From WHSM01 sp050701635 (GTDB lineage Bacteria; Actinomycetota; Actinomycetes; Mycobacteriales; Micromonosporaceae): a stretch of DNA of 20,791 bases. Each line of letters opens with the position of its first letter. Positions within the stretch are counted from its first letter, which is position 1. The notes under the pieces are model-generated. The model worked only from the letters and a program-made list of their open reading frames with translations. It had not been told where the DNA came from and did no database searches. This document shows, one piece after another, positions 1 to 7,167 of this stretch. Both the position numbers and the translations under genes were made by a program. The stretch covers positions 1 to 20,791 of the forward strand of contig JBOGDF010000051.1 of assembly GCA_050701635.1 (NCBI GenBank), in the 5' to 3' direction.

Positions 1-423
1 GTCGACGCCGCCGCCGCGCTGGCCGCCGGCGCGCTGGCGTGCGCGGCGCAGCTGCTCGGCGCCGGGCAGGCGATGCTCGACACCACCGTCCGGTACGCCC
101 AGCAACGTCACCAGTTCGGCCGTCCGATCGGGTCGTTCCAGGCGGTGAAACACCAGCTCGCGGACGTACGGGTGGGGCTGGACCTGGCGCGGCCGCTGGT
201 CTACGGCGCCGCCGTGACGATGGCGCCGCGGGACGTCTCGGCGGCGAAGGTGGCGGCGGGCGACGCGGCGTACCGGGCGGCCCGTACCGCGTTGCAGGTG
301 CACGGCGCGATCGGCTACACCGCTGAGCACCCCCTCCACCTGTGGCTGACCCGTACCCGCGCGCTGCTCACCGCCTGGGGCACCCCGCGCTGGCACCGCA
401 CCCGCATCCTGGAGGACCTGTGA
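1..423 (+). CDS. Acyl-CoA dehydrogenase, C-terminal part (5' end outside window)
   Basis: The frame is open from the first base, giving 140 residues of the C-terminal helical domain of an acyl-CoA dehydrogenase. Visible family signatures are RYAQQRHQFGRPIGSFQAVKH, the usual Q-F-G-x-P-I-x-x-F-Q-x-x-K-H motif, and HGAIGYTAEHPLHLW, the usual HGxxGxTxExxxH motif. Neither usual catalytic glutamate is seen: the medium-chain position (normally E-G-T) reads W-G-T, and no Glu is present at the isovaleryl-type position in the visible segment. This suggests a non-catalytic partner of a heteromeric FadE, as in the alpha2beta2 enzymes of mycobacterial steroid catabolism. The gene runs toward the hsa genes like fadE31-33 near hsaB in M. 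tuberculosis, so a role in HIP (ring C/D) degradation is plausible but inferred. Its TGA stop is also the first base triplet of the 80-bp tandem repeat. Confidence 0.9.
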   Translation, partial: VDAAAALAAGALACAAQLLGAGQAMLDTTVRYAQQRHQFGRPIGSFQAVKHQLADVRVGLDLARPLVYGAAVTMAPRDVSAAKVAAGDAAYRAARTALQVHGAIGYTAEHPLHLWLTRTRALLTAWGTPRWHRTRILEDL

Positions 424-580
424 GGCGACGCGAGTGAGCATCGCAGCGAGCGCAGCGAGCGAGGAGCGGAGCGAGCCAAAAGCCGAACTGGGAGGCACTG
501 TGAGGCGACGCGAGTGAGCATCGCAGCGAGCGCAGCGAGCGAGGGGCGGAGCGAGCCAAAAGCCGAACTGGGAGGCACTG
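421..580. repeat. Tandem direct duplication of an 80-bp intergenic unit
   Basis: Positions 421-500 and 501-580 are identical except for one base in the segment beginning at 461/541 (gaggA versus gaggG). The first unit begins with the TGA stop of the upstream dehydrogenase gene. Each unit ends with a Shine-Dalgarno sequence (GGGAGG at 490-495 and 570-575) and the G of a GTG. The first copy therefore carries a second ribosome binding site and a GTG at 500 that opens only a five-codon reading frame. Each unit contains the GC-rich core CGAGTGAGCATCGCAGCGAG and GAGCGGAGCGAGC-like blocks, which recur at 4905-4978 and 11760-11833. Confidence 0.95.
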
Positions 581-1638
581 TGCTGACCGAAGAACAGCGG
601 GCACTGCAGGAGGCCGTGCGCAGCCTGCTGGAGCGGCACGCCGGCAGCGCCGCGGTACGTGCCGCCGTCGACCAGCCACGGGGCTTCGACGAGAAGCTGT
701 GGCACCTGCTGTGCGACCAGATCGGGGTCGCCGGGCTCGGGATTCCCGAGGCGTACGGTGGCGCCGGCGCGTCCCTGGTGGAGACCGCGCTGGTGCTCGA
801 GGAGCTGGGCCGGGTGCTGGCGCCGGCGCCGCTGCTCGGGTCCGCGGTGCTCGCCGGTCAGGCGGTGCTCGCCACCGGCGACGCCGACGCCTGCGCCCGG
901 CTGCTCCCCGCGATCGCGGACGGCACCCGGATCGCCGCACTCGCCTGGAGCGACGCGTCCGGCCACTGGCACCCGGACCGGCCCGCCGCCACCGCCGCCG
1001 AGGGCCCGGACGGCTGGCGCCTGGACGGCGACGCGCACTTCGTACTCGACGGAGACATCGCCGACGTCCTGCTGGTCGCCACCGGCGACGGCCTGTTCGA
1101 GGTGGACCCGGACGCGGCACGCCGTGAGCCCACACCCGCGATGGACCTCACCCGGCGACTCGCCCGCGTCACCCTGGAAGCCGCCCCGGCCCGGCCGTTG
1201 GGCCGGACGGACCTGGCGCTGGTACGCGACATCGGCTGCGCCGCGCTCGCCGCCGAGCAGGCCGGGGCCGCCGCGCGGGCACTCGACCTGACCGTGGCGT
1301 ACGCCAAGACCCGCGAGCAGTTCGGCCAGCCGATCGGCGCCTTCCAGGCGCTCAAGCACCGGATGGCCGAGATGTACGTGCAGGTCGAGTCCGCCCGCGC
1401 GATCGCGTACGCCGCCGCGGCGGCCCCGAGCGAGCTGGGCGCCGTGGCGAAGGTGCACTGCTCCGAGGCGTTCCAGCAGGTGACGGCCGAGATGATCCAG
1501 CTGCACGGCGGGATCGCGATCACCTGGGAACACGACGCCCACCTGTACTTCAAGCGCGCCCACGGCTCCGCGCAGCTGTTCGGTCAACCCGGCGAGTACG
1601 TCTCCCGCCTCACAGCCACCGCCCTCACCGCGCACTGA
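580..1638 (+). CDS. Acyl-CoA dehydrogenase family protein (FadE-like)
   Basis: The 352-residue protein has the acyl-CoA dehydrogenase fold: an N-terminal helical part (LTEEQRALQEAVRSLLERH, then GLGIPEAYGGAGAS), a middle domain, and a C-terminal helical domain with YAKTREQFGQPIGAFQALKH and QLHGGIAITWEHDAHLYFKRA. The GTG at 580 is chosen because GGGAGG lies just upstream at 570-575; the frame opens earlier only through repeat sequence. The catalytic Glu is absent at the medium-chain position (QLFGQP in place of the E-G-T motif) and at the isovaleryl-type position (DIGCAAL). Like its neighbour, it may be one chain of a heteromeric dehydrogenase, with the catalytic chain encoded upstream of the window. 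Length and convergent placement with hsaB resemble mycobacterial fadE32/fadE33. The exact substrate cannot be read from sequence. Confidence 0.88.
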   Translation: MLTEEQRALQEAVRSLLERHAGSAAVRAAVDQPRGFDEKLWHLLCDQIGVAGLGIPEAYGGAGASLVETALVLEELGRVLAPAPLLGSAVLAGQAVLATGDADACARLLPAIADGTRIAALAWSDASGHWHPDRPAATAAEGPDGWRLDGDAHFVLDGDIADVLLVATGDGLFEVDPDAARREPTPAMDLTRRLARVTLEAAPARPLGRTDLALVRDIGCAALAAEQAGAAARALDLTVAYAKTREQFGQPIGAFQALKHRMAEMYVQVESARAIAYAAAAAPSELGAVAKVHCSEAFQQVTAEMIQLHGGIAITWEHDAHLYFKRAHGSAQLFGQPGEYVSRLTATALTAH

Positions 1639-1650
1639 CGCCGCCTCCCT

Positions 1651-1807
1651 GGGTACATCGGCGTGGTGGAGAAGGGGCTGGCCGCCGACACCGACCCGTG
1701 GACGGCCTTCGCGGACTTCATGCGCGGCGCCGTCGAGGCTGAGACCGGTTCGCTCACCCAGGACGCCGTGCGGCACGTTCAAGCCCACCGAGGAGCTGTA
1801 CCCGTGA
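1651..1807 (+). pseudogene. Remnant of a TetR-family regulator C-terminal domain (frameshifted)
   Basis: Translation from 1651 gives GYIGVVEKGLAADTDPWTAF, followed by ADFMRGAVEAETGSLTQ. This resembles the start of a common TetR C-terminal ligand domain (D-P-W-x-x-F-x-x-F-x-x-x-V-E-A-x-T-x-S-L-T). In that family the next conserved block is close to G-T-F-x-P-T-E-E-L-Y. Here that block, GTFKPTEELYP, is encoded in the next frame at 1772-1804 and is followed by TGA at 1805-1807. The two halves of one domain are thus split by a frameshift, and no DNA-binding N-terminus is present. The frame from 1663 stays open to 1899 but reads unrelated residues. The remaining gap between the dehydrogenase and the Fic gene (1639-1990) shows nothing else that I recognise. 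Confidence 0.55.
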
Positions 1808-1990
1808 CGCCACCCGCAACGCCGAGCCCAACGAACGAGCAGCTCTCCGCTGCCCGAGCCCGTTCCCATCTCGCGCGAGCTCGAAAGCCGCTGGGCTGAA
1901 CCGCCGGCCTTGTGATCACTCACGCTCGATCCGTGCCGTTTGCAGCCCGGTCATGCCGCACCAACGCCGATGCTGGCTTACTCTCACGCC

Positions 1991-3472
1991 ATGACCAACG
2001 AGGTTGAGCGGTGGCAGGAGGTTGAACCGCTGCCGCCCATCAACGGCGATACCGCCAACCTTCTCGCCACCGTTGACACGGTTCGCGACGCCTGGGAGGA
2101 GTACCTGCGTCGGGTGTCGGCCGAGGAGTTCGAGGAGGCCCGTCGGCGCACCTTGACCAGACACGCGATCGAGACGGGCATCATCGAACGGCTTTACGAG
2201 GTTAGCTGGGGAGTCACCGAAGCCCTTGTTGCTGAAGGTCTCACGCTCGCGGCCGCGTCACGAGAAGGCGGCATATCCGAAGACACCCTGGCGGTCATCC
2301 GCTCACAGCTGGATGCGCTCGAGCTGATCGTGGAAGCAGTGCGATCCGAACGGCCGTTGACAGCTTTCTTCATCAAAGAGCTGCACGGGGCGATCACGCG
2401 AAACCAACCCACCTACCGCGCCCGCGACCAGTTCGGCAACGCAGTCGATCGACCGCTCCTGCATGGCACATGGAAAGAGTTCCCGAACGACGTCATCCGG
2501 TCTGATGGATCTCGACTGCAGTTCGTCCCGCCCGAGCACGTGCAGAGCCAGGTAGACGCCCTTCTGAAGAGGTTCGCAGAGTGCAAGGATGCACACCCCG
2601 TCGTACGATCAGCGTGGCTCCACCATCAGTTTGTCCGTATTCACCCGTTCCAGGATGGCAACGGGCGGGTCGCGCGGGCTCTCACACTGTTGGTCCTCCT
2701 CAAAGCGAAATACGCGCCACTAGTTGTCGCCGGAAACGAGCGGATCGACTACATCGAAGCGTTGGACGCCGCGAATAGAGGCGATCTCCGCCCCTTGGTG
2801 CGACTGTTTGCCGGCCTGGAGTTGGTTGCGCTCAAGTCTGAACTTAGTGTGCCCGTTTCCCGTGCGTCGGGAGCGACCGGCGCGGTGCCGGTCGCCCGCG
2901 AGCTCGTGACGCGACTATCTGACCGTAGACGTGCGGAGCATGAGCAGCGCGCGGCGGCCGCGGAGGCACTGGCTGCAGCCGTACAAGGCATGATCGTGAC
3001 CGAACTCGAACGGCTGGCCCATGAATTGAAGATCGAGTTCCGTACCGTTGATCCAACAGCGACGACGCACGTCGCGCACGAGGCGCCAGGGGATCCACAC
3101 GCGCACTGGTGGCACGGCCAGATCGTCTTCACGGCACGGCGCGTGGATTTCTTCGCAGATCTGGGCGAGGGGAGCTGGTGGACGCTGCTTTCAGTGCGCG
3201 CCCTTGGCCAGACCTTGCGCTACTTGGTGTTCGTGCAAAAGGTTGGGCGGGGGGACATCGGCGTGCTTGCCGTAACCACATTCGCCGAGGTCGTCGACGA
3301 CGACAAGAGCACCTCCGCGACCGAGTTCCGCCGAGCGTTCGAGCCATCCGCCAAGGACAGCGTGACACTGGCCTACACGAATTCGGCCGAGCAGCGTTGG
3401 CCGGAGATCGCCGAGCTGATCGACCGCACCCTGACTGCTGGATTGAAGTACTTCGTTGATCAGTTGAGCTAG
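1991..3472 (+). CDS. Fic-domain protein (predicted AMP/NMP transferase)
   Basis: The 493-residue protein contains the Fic catalytic motif HPFQDGNGR (H218 to R226, matching HPFx[D/E]GN[G/K]R) with the preceding flap region around RPLLHGTWKEFP (154-165). Fic enzymes usually transfer AMP or another nucleotide phosphate onto hydroxyl side chains of target proteins. A candidate inhibitory motif, T62-G-I-I-E66-R, matches [S/T]xxxE[G/N] except for Arg at the last position. About 200 residues after the Fic fold are not recognised; they include WWHGQIVFTARRVDFFADLG. ATG 1991 is preferred, although in-frame ATGs at 1940 and 1973 exist and no clear Shine-Dalgarno is visible. The gene has visibly lower GC (about 60% in sampled lines versus well above 70% nearby), suggesting transfer. 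It converges on hsaB, sharing a CTAG palindrome that supplies both stops. Confidence 0.88.
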   Translation: MTNEVERWQEVEPLPPINGDTANLLATVDTVRDAWEEYLRRVSAEEFEEARRRTLTRHAIETGIIERLYEVSWGVTEALVAEGLTLAAASREGGISEDTLAVIRSQLDALELIVEAVRSERPLTAFFIKELHGAITRNQPTYRARDQFGNAVDRPLLHGTWKEFPNDVIRSDGSRLQFVPPEHVQSQVDALLKRFAECKDAHPVVRSAWLHHQFVRIHPFQDGNGRVARALTLLVLLKAKYAPLVVAGNERIDYIEALDAANRGDLRPLVRLFAGLELVALKSELSVPVSRASGATGAVPVARELVTRLSDRRRAEHEQRAAAAEALAAAVQGMIVTELERLAHELKIEFRTVDPTATTHVAHEAPGDPHAHWWHGQIVFTARRVDFFADLGEGSWWTLLSVRALGQTLRYLVFVQKVGRGDIGVLAVTTFAEVVDDDKSTSATEFRRAFEPSAKDSVTLAYTNSAEQRWPEIAELIDRTLTAGLKYFVDQLS

Positions 3473-4008
3473 ATCCAGTCGTCGTGGCGGGACCAGGTGA
3501 TCAGGTTGTCGAGGATGCCGGGCGCCGGCTCGGCGGGCTCGGTGGCGGCGTACGCGCCGCGGTAGAACAGCAGCGGCCGGGCCGGTCGGTGCGGCCCCAG
3601 CGCCGTGACCCGGCCGGTCACCACGTAGTGGTCGCCCGCCTCGTGCACCGCCGCCACGTCGCAGTCCACCCAGGTCAGTACGCCGTCCAGCACCGGAGCT
3701 CCGGACGGTGCGGGCCGCCACGGCACCGACGCGAACTTGTCCGCGCCGGCGGTGCCGAAGACCGTACTGATCGGCTGCTGGTCGTGGGCGAGCACGTTGA
3801 CGCAGAACCGTCCGGCGGCCTCGATCAACGGCCAGGTACGCGACCCGCGCGCCGGACAGAACAACACCAGCGGCGGGTCCAGCGACAGCGCCGCGAACGC
3901 CTGGCACGCGAACCCGACCGGGCCTTCCGCCGTGATCACGGTGACCCCGGTGGCGAAGTGCCCGAGCGTCGTACGGAACACCGCCGCGTCCACCGTACGG
4001 GTGGTCAA
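3469..4008 (-). CDS. hsaB: HsaB, flavin reductase of the 3-HSA hydroxylase
   Basis: The 179-residue flavin reductase-like protein supplies reduced FMN to HsaA, which hydroxylates 3-HSA to 3,4-DHSA in ring A degradation. Visible motifs are FRTTLGHFATGVTVIT near the N-terminus, GFACQAFAALSLDPPLVLFCP (residues 32-52), GRFCVNVLA (66-74) and GDHYVVTGRV (125-134). This is the HsaB/HpaC-type pattern and length (about 187 in mycobacteria). The start is placed at TTG 4008-4006, whose last two bases overlap the TGA stop of hsaC (TTGA), implying translational coupling. An in-frame GTG a few codons later is the alternative. The same frame stays open far upstream across hsaC, but that part is only a shadow. 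It is last in the minus-strand hsaA-D-C-B operon. Confidence 0.93.
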   Translation of the reverse strand: MTTRTVDAAVFRTTLGHFATGVTVITAEGPVGFACQAFAALSLDPPLVLFCPARGSRTWPLIEAAGRFCVNVLAHDQQPISTVFGTAGADKFASVPWRPAPSGAPVLDGVLTWVDCDVAAVHEAGDHYVVTGRVTALGPHRPARPLLFYRGAYAATEPAEPAPGILDNLITWSRHDDWI

Positions 4009-4904
4009 CGGAACCCGATCGAGAAGTCGTGGCCCCACAGCGAGACCGCCGTACTCTCCCGGGCGATCCAGGTCTCGTCGGAGACGGTACGGCCTTCGCA
4101 GCCGTACTCGACGTCGAAACCGCCCGGGGTCTTCATGTAGAAGGAGAGCATCAGGTCGTTGACGTGGCGCCCCAGGGTCGCCGACATCGGCACCTTGCGG
4201 CGCAGCGCCCGGTCGTGGCAGAGCCCCACGTCGTCGGCGTGCTCCACCTCGATCATCAGGTGCACGATGCCGCTCGGGGTGGGCATCGGCAGGAACGCCA
4301 GGCTGTGGTGCCGCGGGTTGCAGCCGAAGAACCGCAGCCACGCCGGCGGATCGTCCGGCCCGCGCCCGACCGCCTGCGGGGGCAGCCGCATCGAGTCGCG
4401 CAGCCGGAAGCCGAGCACGTCCCGGTAGAAGGTCAGCGCCTCGGCGTCGTCCCTGGTGGACAGTACGACGTGCCCCAGCCCCTGCTCGCCGGTGACGAAC
4501 CGGTGCCCGTACGGGCTGACCACCCGGCGGTGCTGCAACGCCGCGCCGTGGAAGACCTCCAGCCCGTTGCCGGACGGATCCGAGAAGATGATCATCTCGT
4601 CCACCCGCCGGTCGGCCAGCTCGTCGGCGGTCGCCTCCTTGTACGCCACCCCGGCGGCGTCGAGCCGATTCCGGATCGCCTGCAAGCCGGCTGCGTTGGC
4701 GGTCTCCCAGCCCGACGCGGCCAGCGCGTCGCGGGAGCCCGGGACGATCACCAGCCGCGCCGGGAAGTCGTCCATCCGCAGGTACAGCGCTTCGGAGTCG
4801 GACCCCTTGCCCTCGACCATGCCGAGCACCTTGAGGGCGTACTCCCGCCAAGCCGGGACATCGGTGGCCTCGATCCGCAGGTAACCCAACGACCTGATGC
4901 TCAC
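4005..4904 (-). CDS. hsaC: HsaC, extradiol dioxygenase (3,4-DHSA 4,5-dioxygenase)
   Basis: The 299-residue, two-domain vicinal-oxygen-chelate dioxygenase cleaves the catecholic ring A of 3,4-DHSA to 4,9-DSHA using non-heme Fe(II). The C-terminal domain carries the expected metal ligands: H145 (GLGHVVL), H200 (RHHSLAF) and E266 (FDVEYG), with the conserved active-site tyrosine Y256 in SFYMKTPGG. The N-terminal domain (SIRSLGYLRIEATDVPAWREY) is the degenerate metal-free copy typical of BphC-type enzymes. The length matches the roughly 300-residue family. The start is GTG 4904, preceded by GAGGTGGGG within the GC-rich repeat. It is the third gene of the hsaA-D-C-B operon, and its stop overlaps the hsaB start. 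Confidence 0.95.
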   Translation of the reverse strand: MSIRSLGYLRIEATDVPAWREYALKVLGMVEGKGSDSEALYLRMDDFPARLVIVPGSRDALAASGWETANAAGLQAIRNRLDAAGVAYKEATADELADRRVDEMIIFSDPSGNGLEVFHGAALQHRRVVSPYGHRFVTGEQGLGHVVLSTRDDAEALTFYRDVLGFRLRDSMRLPPQAVGRGPDDPPAWLRFFGCNPRHHSLAFLPMPTPSGIVHLMIEVEHADDVGLCHDRALRRKVPMSATLGRHVNDLMLSFYMKTPGGFDVEYGCEGRTVSDETWIARESTAVSLWGHDFSIGFR

Positions 4905-4978
4905 TTACCCCACCTCGCTGCGCTCGGCGGCGCGTTCGCGCACACTGTGCCGACTTGTTCGCTCGCTCCGCTCGCTCA
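4905..4978. repeat. GC-rich interspersed repeat between hsaD and hsaC
   Basis: Read on the minus strand, this stretch starts at the TGA stop of hsaD and runs to the hsaC start. It contains TGAGCGAGCGGAGCGAGCGA and a second block, GAGCGCAGCGAGGTGGGG, the latter giving the hsaC ribosome binding site. The 13-mer GAGCGGAGCGAGC is shared with the repeats at 421-580 and 11760-11833. A GTG overlapping the hsaD stop (GTGA) opens a short frame of about 24 codons (VSERSERTSRHSV...), which ends just before the hsaC start and is probably not a real gene. Confidence 0.8.
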
Positions 4979-5848
4979 CGATGCCTCCAAAAAGCCTGTC
5001 ACCAGTCGGTTGAAGTCGTCGAAGCGCTCCAGCTGGGCCCAGTGGCCGCAGCGCGAGAACACGTGCAGCTCCGCGCGCGGGATCAGTTTCAACGGCACCA
5101 GCGCCCCGTCGAGCGGGTTCGCGCGGTCCTCCCGGCCCCACACCAGCAAGACCCGCTGCCGCAGCCGGTACGCCTCCCGCCACAGCATCCCGTCCTCGAA
5201 GGTCTCGGGACGCGTGAACGAGCGGCCCATCGACGCCATCGCGGTGAGCGCGGCCGGGTCGGCGGCCACCCGGAACCGCTCCTCGACCAGCTCGTCGGTG
5301 ACCAGCGACTCGTCGTACACCAGCGTCTTCAGGAACGCCGCGAGCTTGTCGCGGGACGGGCCGGGCGGGGCGGCGAAGGCGTACAGCTGTTTGATGCCCT
5401 CGGTGGGGTCGGGCGAGAAGACGCTCAGGTTGAGCCCGCCGGGCGCCATCAGGACCAGCCGTCCGGCGCGCTTGCCGTGCCGCAATGCGAATCGCACGGC
5501 GGTGCCGCCGCCGAGCGAGTTGCCGACGAAGTGCGCCTGCCGCACGCCGATCGCGTCGAGCAGCCGCAGTACGGCGTCGGCGCTGAACGTGAAGTACTGG
5601 TCGGTGATCTCCGGCTTGTCGGAGTGCCCGAACCCGGGCTGGTCCACCAGGATGGTGCGGAACGTACCGGCGAAGACCGGCAGGTTGGCGCCGAAGTTGC
5701 TCCACGCCGACGCGCCCGGCCCGCCCCCGTGCAGCATCACCACCACGGGCGCGTCCGCCGGCCCTGCCTCGTGGTAGTTGAGCGCGAAGTCGCCGACGGA
5801 GACCCGCTTCGCGGTCGACTCGAAGCTGAGCTGCTCCACCGCGGTCAT
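4976..5848 (-). CDS. hsaD: HsaD, 4,9-DSHA hydrolase (meta-cleavage product hydrolase)
   Basis: The 290-residue alpha/beta hydrolase cleaves the C-C bond of 4,9-DSHA to give DOHNAA (HIP) and 2-hydroxyhexa-2,4-dienoate. The catalytic triad is visible: S111 in GNSLGGG, D241 in GREDRANP and H269 in RCGHWAQ. The oxyanion-hole segment HGGGPGASAW (40-49) and DQPGFGHSDKP (69-79) are typical of the BphD/HsaD family. ATG 5848 is chosen because it overlaps the hsaA stop by one base (TGATG); in-frame GTGs at 5851 and 5857 are possible alternatives. It lies directly downstream of hsaA and upstream of hsaC, in pathway-related order. Confidence 0.95.
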   Translation of the reverse strand: MTAVEQLSFESTAKRVSVGDFALNYHEAGPADAPVVVMLHGGGPGASAWSNFGANLPVFAGTFRTILVDQPGFGHSDKPEITDQYFTFSADAVLRLLDAIGVRQAHFVGNSLGGGTAVRFALRHGKRAGRLVLMAPGGLNLSVFSPDPTEGIKQLYAFAAPPGPSRDKLAAFLKTLVYDESLVTDELVEERFRVAADPAALTAMASMGRSFTRPETFEDGMLWREAYRLRQRVLLVWGREDRANPLDGALVPLKLIPRAELHVFSRCGHWAQLERFDDFNRLVTGFLEAS

Positions 5849-7020
5849 CACAACCACGCGTCCTGCACCTTGAGCCCGAGCTCGAACTGGCCGTACATGG
5901 CGAGCGCCTTCTCCGGGTCGTTGATCGCGTGCACCCTGCCCGCGTGCGCGTCCCGCCAGAACCGCTGGATCGGCGTCCCGGTACGCAGCGCCCGGCCGCC
6001 CGCGCTCTCGAACAGCCGGTCCACCGCGGCGATCGCCGAGCCGGTGGCGTTGACCTGGTCACGGCGTACCTGCATCCGCAGCGCCATCGGGATCTTCTCG
6101 CCGCGGCTGGCGTACCCCAGTTCGTCGTTGATGTTGCGCTCGATCTGCAGCACCGCCGCGTCGAGCTTGCTGGCCGCCTCGGCGATCCGTACCTGGTTGA
6201 AGGAGTCCTCCGCCGCCTTGCCGCCGGTCGAGGCGCGTACCCGCTCCTTGGTGTAACCCACGTAGGCGTCGTACGCGCCGGTCGCCATGCCGACCACCGG
6301 GACCGCGATCGAGCAGGAGAACACCGAGGCGAACGGCAGCCGGTAGAGCGGCGCCGGATTCACCTGCTGCCCGGGGCACACGCACTTCCCGGTGTCCATG
6401 AAGGACAAAGATCGATGCTCTGGTACGAAGGCGCCGTTCACGATGATGTCGTTGCTCCCGGTGCCGCGCAGCCCGATGGTGTCCCAGACGTCCTCGATCT
6501 CGTAGTCCGACCGCGGCAGCAGGAACGTACGGAAGTCGACCGGGCTGCCGTCCTCGCCGAGCACCAGCCCGCCCAGGAACACCCACTGCGCGTGGTCGCA
6601 CCCAGACGAGAAGCTCCACCGCCCGGAGAACTCGAAGCCGCCGTCGACCGGCTTCGCGCGCCCCATCGGGGCGTACGACGACGAGATCAGGGTGCCGGCG
6701 TCCTCGCCCCACACCTCCTGCTGCGCCTGCGCGTCGAAGAGCGCCAACTGCCACGGGTGTACGCCGAGCACGGACGCCACCCAGCCGGTGGAGCCACACG
6801 CGCTGGCGATCTCGCGTACCGCCCGGTAGAAGTCGACCGGAGACGCCTCCAGCCCCTCGTACGCCGCCGGCTGCAGCAGCCGGAAGAACCCGGTGTCCGC
6901 GAGCGACTTGATCGACTGTTCGGAGATCCGCCGCGCGTCCTCGGTCTCCTGGGCCTTTTCGCGGAGTACGGGGAGCAGCTCGGCCACCCCGCCCATCACG
7001 TCCGCCACAGTGCTCGCCAT
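5848..7020 (-). CDS. hsaA: HsaA, flavin-dependent 3-HSA 4-hydroxylase (oxygenase component)
   Basis: The 390-residue protein has the acyl-CoA-dehydrogenase-like fold of two-component flavin monooxygenases. With HsaB it hydroxylates 3-HSA to the catechol 3,4-DHSA. Characteristic stretches are GFFRLLQPAAYEG, ACGSTGWVASVLGVHPWQLA, SGRWSFSSGCDHAQWVFLGG and DTIGLRGTGSNDI, close to known HsaA proteins in order and length (about 394 residues). ATG 7020 is preferred over the longer frame start at 7038 because a GGAGG lies just upstream on the minus strand and known proteins begin near MASTV. It is the first gene of the hsaA-D-C-B operon, divergent from kshA, with a KstR-type operator at 7048-7061, 27 bases before its start codon. 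Confidence 0.95.
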   Translation of the reverse strand: MASTVADVMGGVAELLPVLREKAQETEDARRISEQSIKSLADTGFFRLLQPAAYEGLEASPVDFYRAVREIASACGSTGWVASVLGVHPWQLALFDAQAQQEVWGEDAGTLISSSYAPMGRAKPVDGGFEFSGRWSFSSGCDHAQWVFLGGLVLGEDGSPVDFRTFLLPRSDYEIEDVWDTIGLRGTGSNDIIVNGAFVPEHRSLSFMDTGKCVCPGQQVNPAPLYRLPFASVFSCSIAVPVVGMATGAYDAYVGYTKERVRASTGGKAAEDSFNQVRIAEAASKLDAAVLQIERNINDELGYASRGEKIPMALRMQVRRDQVNATGSAIAAVDRLFESAGGRALRTGTPIQRFWRDAHAGRVHAINDPEKALAMYGQFELGLKVQDAWL

Positions 7021-7047
7021 CCGCCGCCTCCGTACCACCGACTAGAC

Positions 7048-7061
7048 TGAAACGTGTTCTA
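7048..7061. promoter_or_regulatory. KstR-type operator (hsaA side)
   Basis: TGAAACGTGTTCTA fits the mycobacterial KstR consensus TNNAACNNGTTNNA at every fixed base. It lies in the 147-bp divergent region between hsaA and kshA, nearest to hsaA. KstR is a TetR-family repressor released by steroid acyl-CoA intermediates; binding here is inferred from the motif. Confidence 0.85.
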
Positions 7062-7104
7062 GAATCTCACCTACTATGGCGCTTCCATGAGACTAGACGA
7101 GATC

Positions 7105-7118
7105 TGTAACGTGTTCCA
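7105..7118. promoter_or_regulatory. KstR-type operator (kshA side)
   Basis: TGTAACGTGTTCCA fits TNNAACNNGTTNNA at every fixed base. Its centre is 57 bp from that of the operator at 7048-7061, and it lies 49 bases before the kshA ATG, so each divergent promoter appears to have its own site. Confidence 0.85.
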
Positions 7119-7167
7119 GTATTGGGAGCAAGCGGGGAGCCGGCGGGAGCCATCCAGGAGGGGCCAG

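Noticed and set aside
514..579. Upstream GTG start for the second acyl-CoA dehydrogenase
   Set aside because: It lies inside the duplicated repeat and would add repeat-encoded residues; the GTG at 580 has the Shine-Dalgarno and the family's usual N-terminus.
421..580. CRISPR-like repeat array
   Set aside because: There are only two adjacent units with no spacers and no cas genes; this is a simple tandem duplication.
1663..1899. 78-codon ORF as an intact small gene
   Set aside because: The conserved TetR block continues in another frame, so this frame is a decayed fragment.
4009..4851. Long upstream extension of the hsaB frame (460 codons in total)
   Set aside because: The extra part is an out-of-frame reading of hsaC and is Arg/Gly/Ala-rich; HsaB homology starts just after the TTG that overlaps the hsaC stop.
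4905..4978. Short GTG-started ORF (about 24 codons) between hsaD and hsaC
   Set aside because: It is made entirely of interspersed repeat sequence with SER-like repeats and has no conserved features.
4029..5777. Plus-strand open frame of 582 codons opposite hsaC and hsaD
   Set aside because: It is antisense to two clearly recognised genes, has no domain signature and no ribosome binding site; long shadow frames are expected at this GC content.
7087..7167. Longer N-terminus for KshA
   Set aside because: The extension would translate through the 7105-7118 operator, and the ATG at 7168 has an AGGAGGGG at good spacing.
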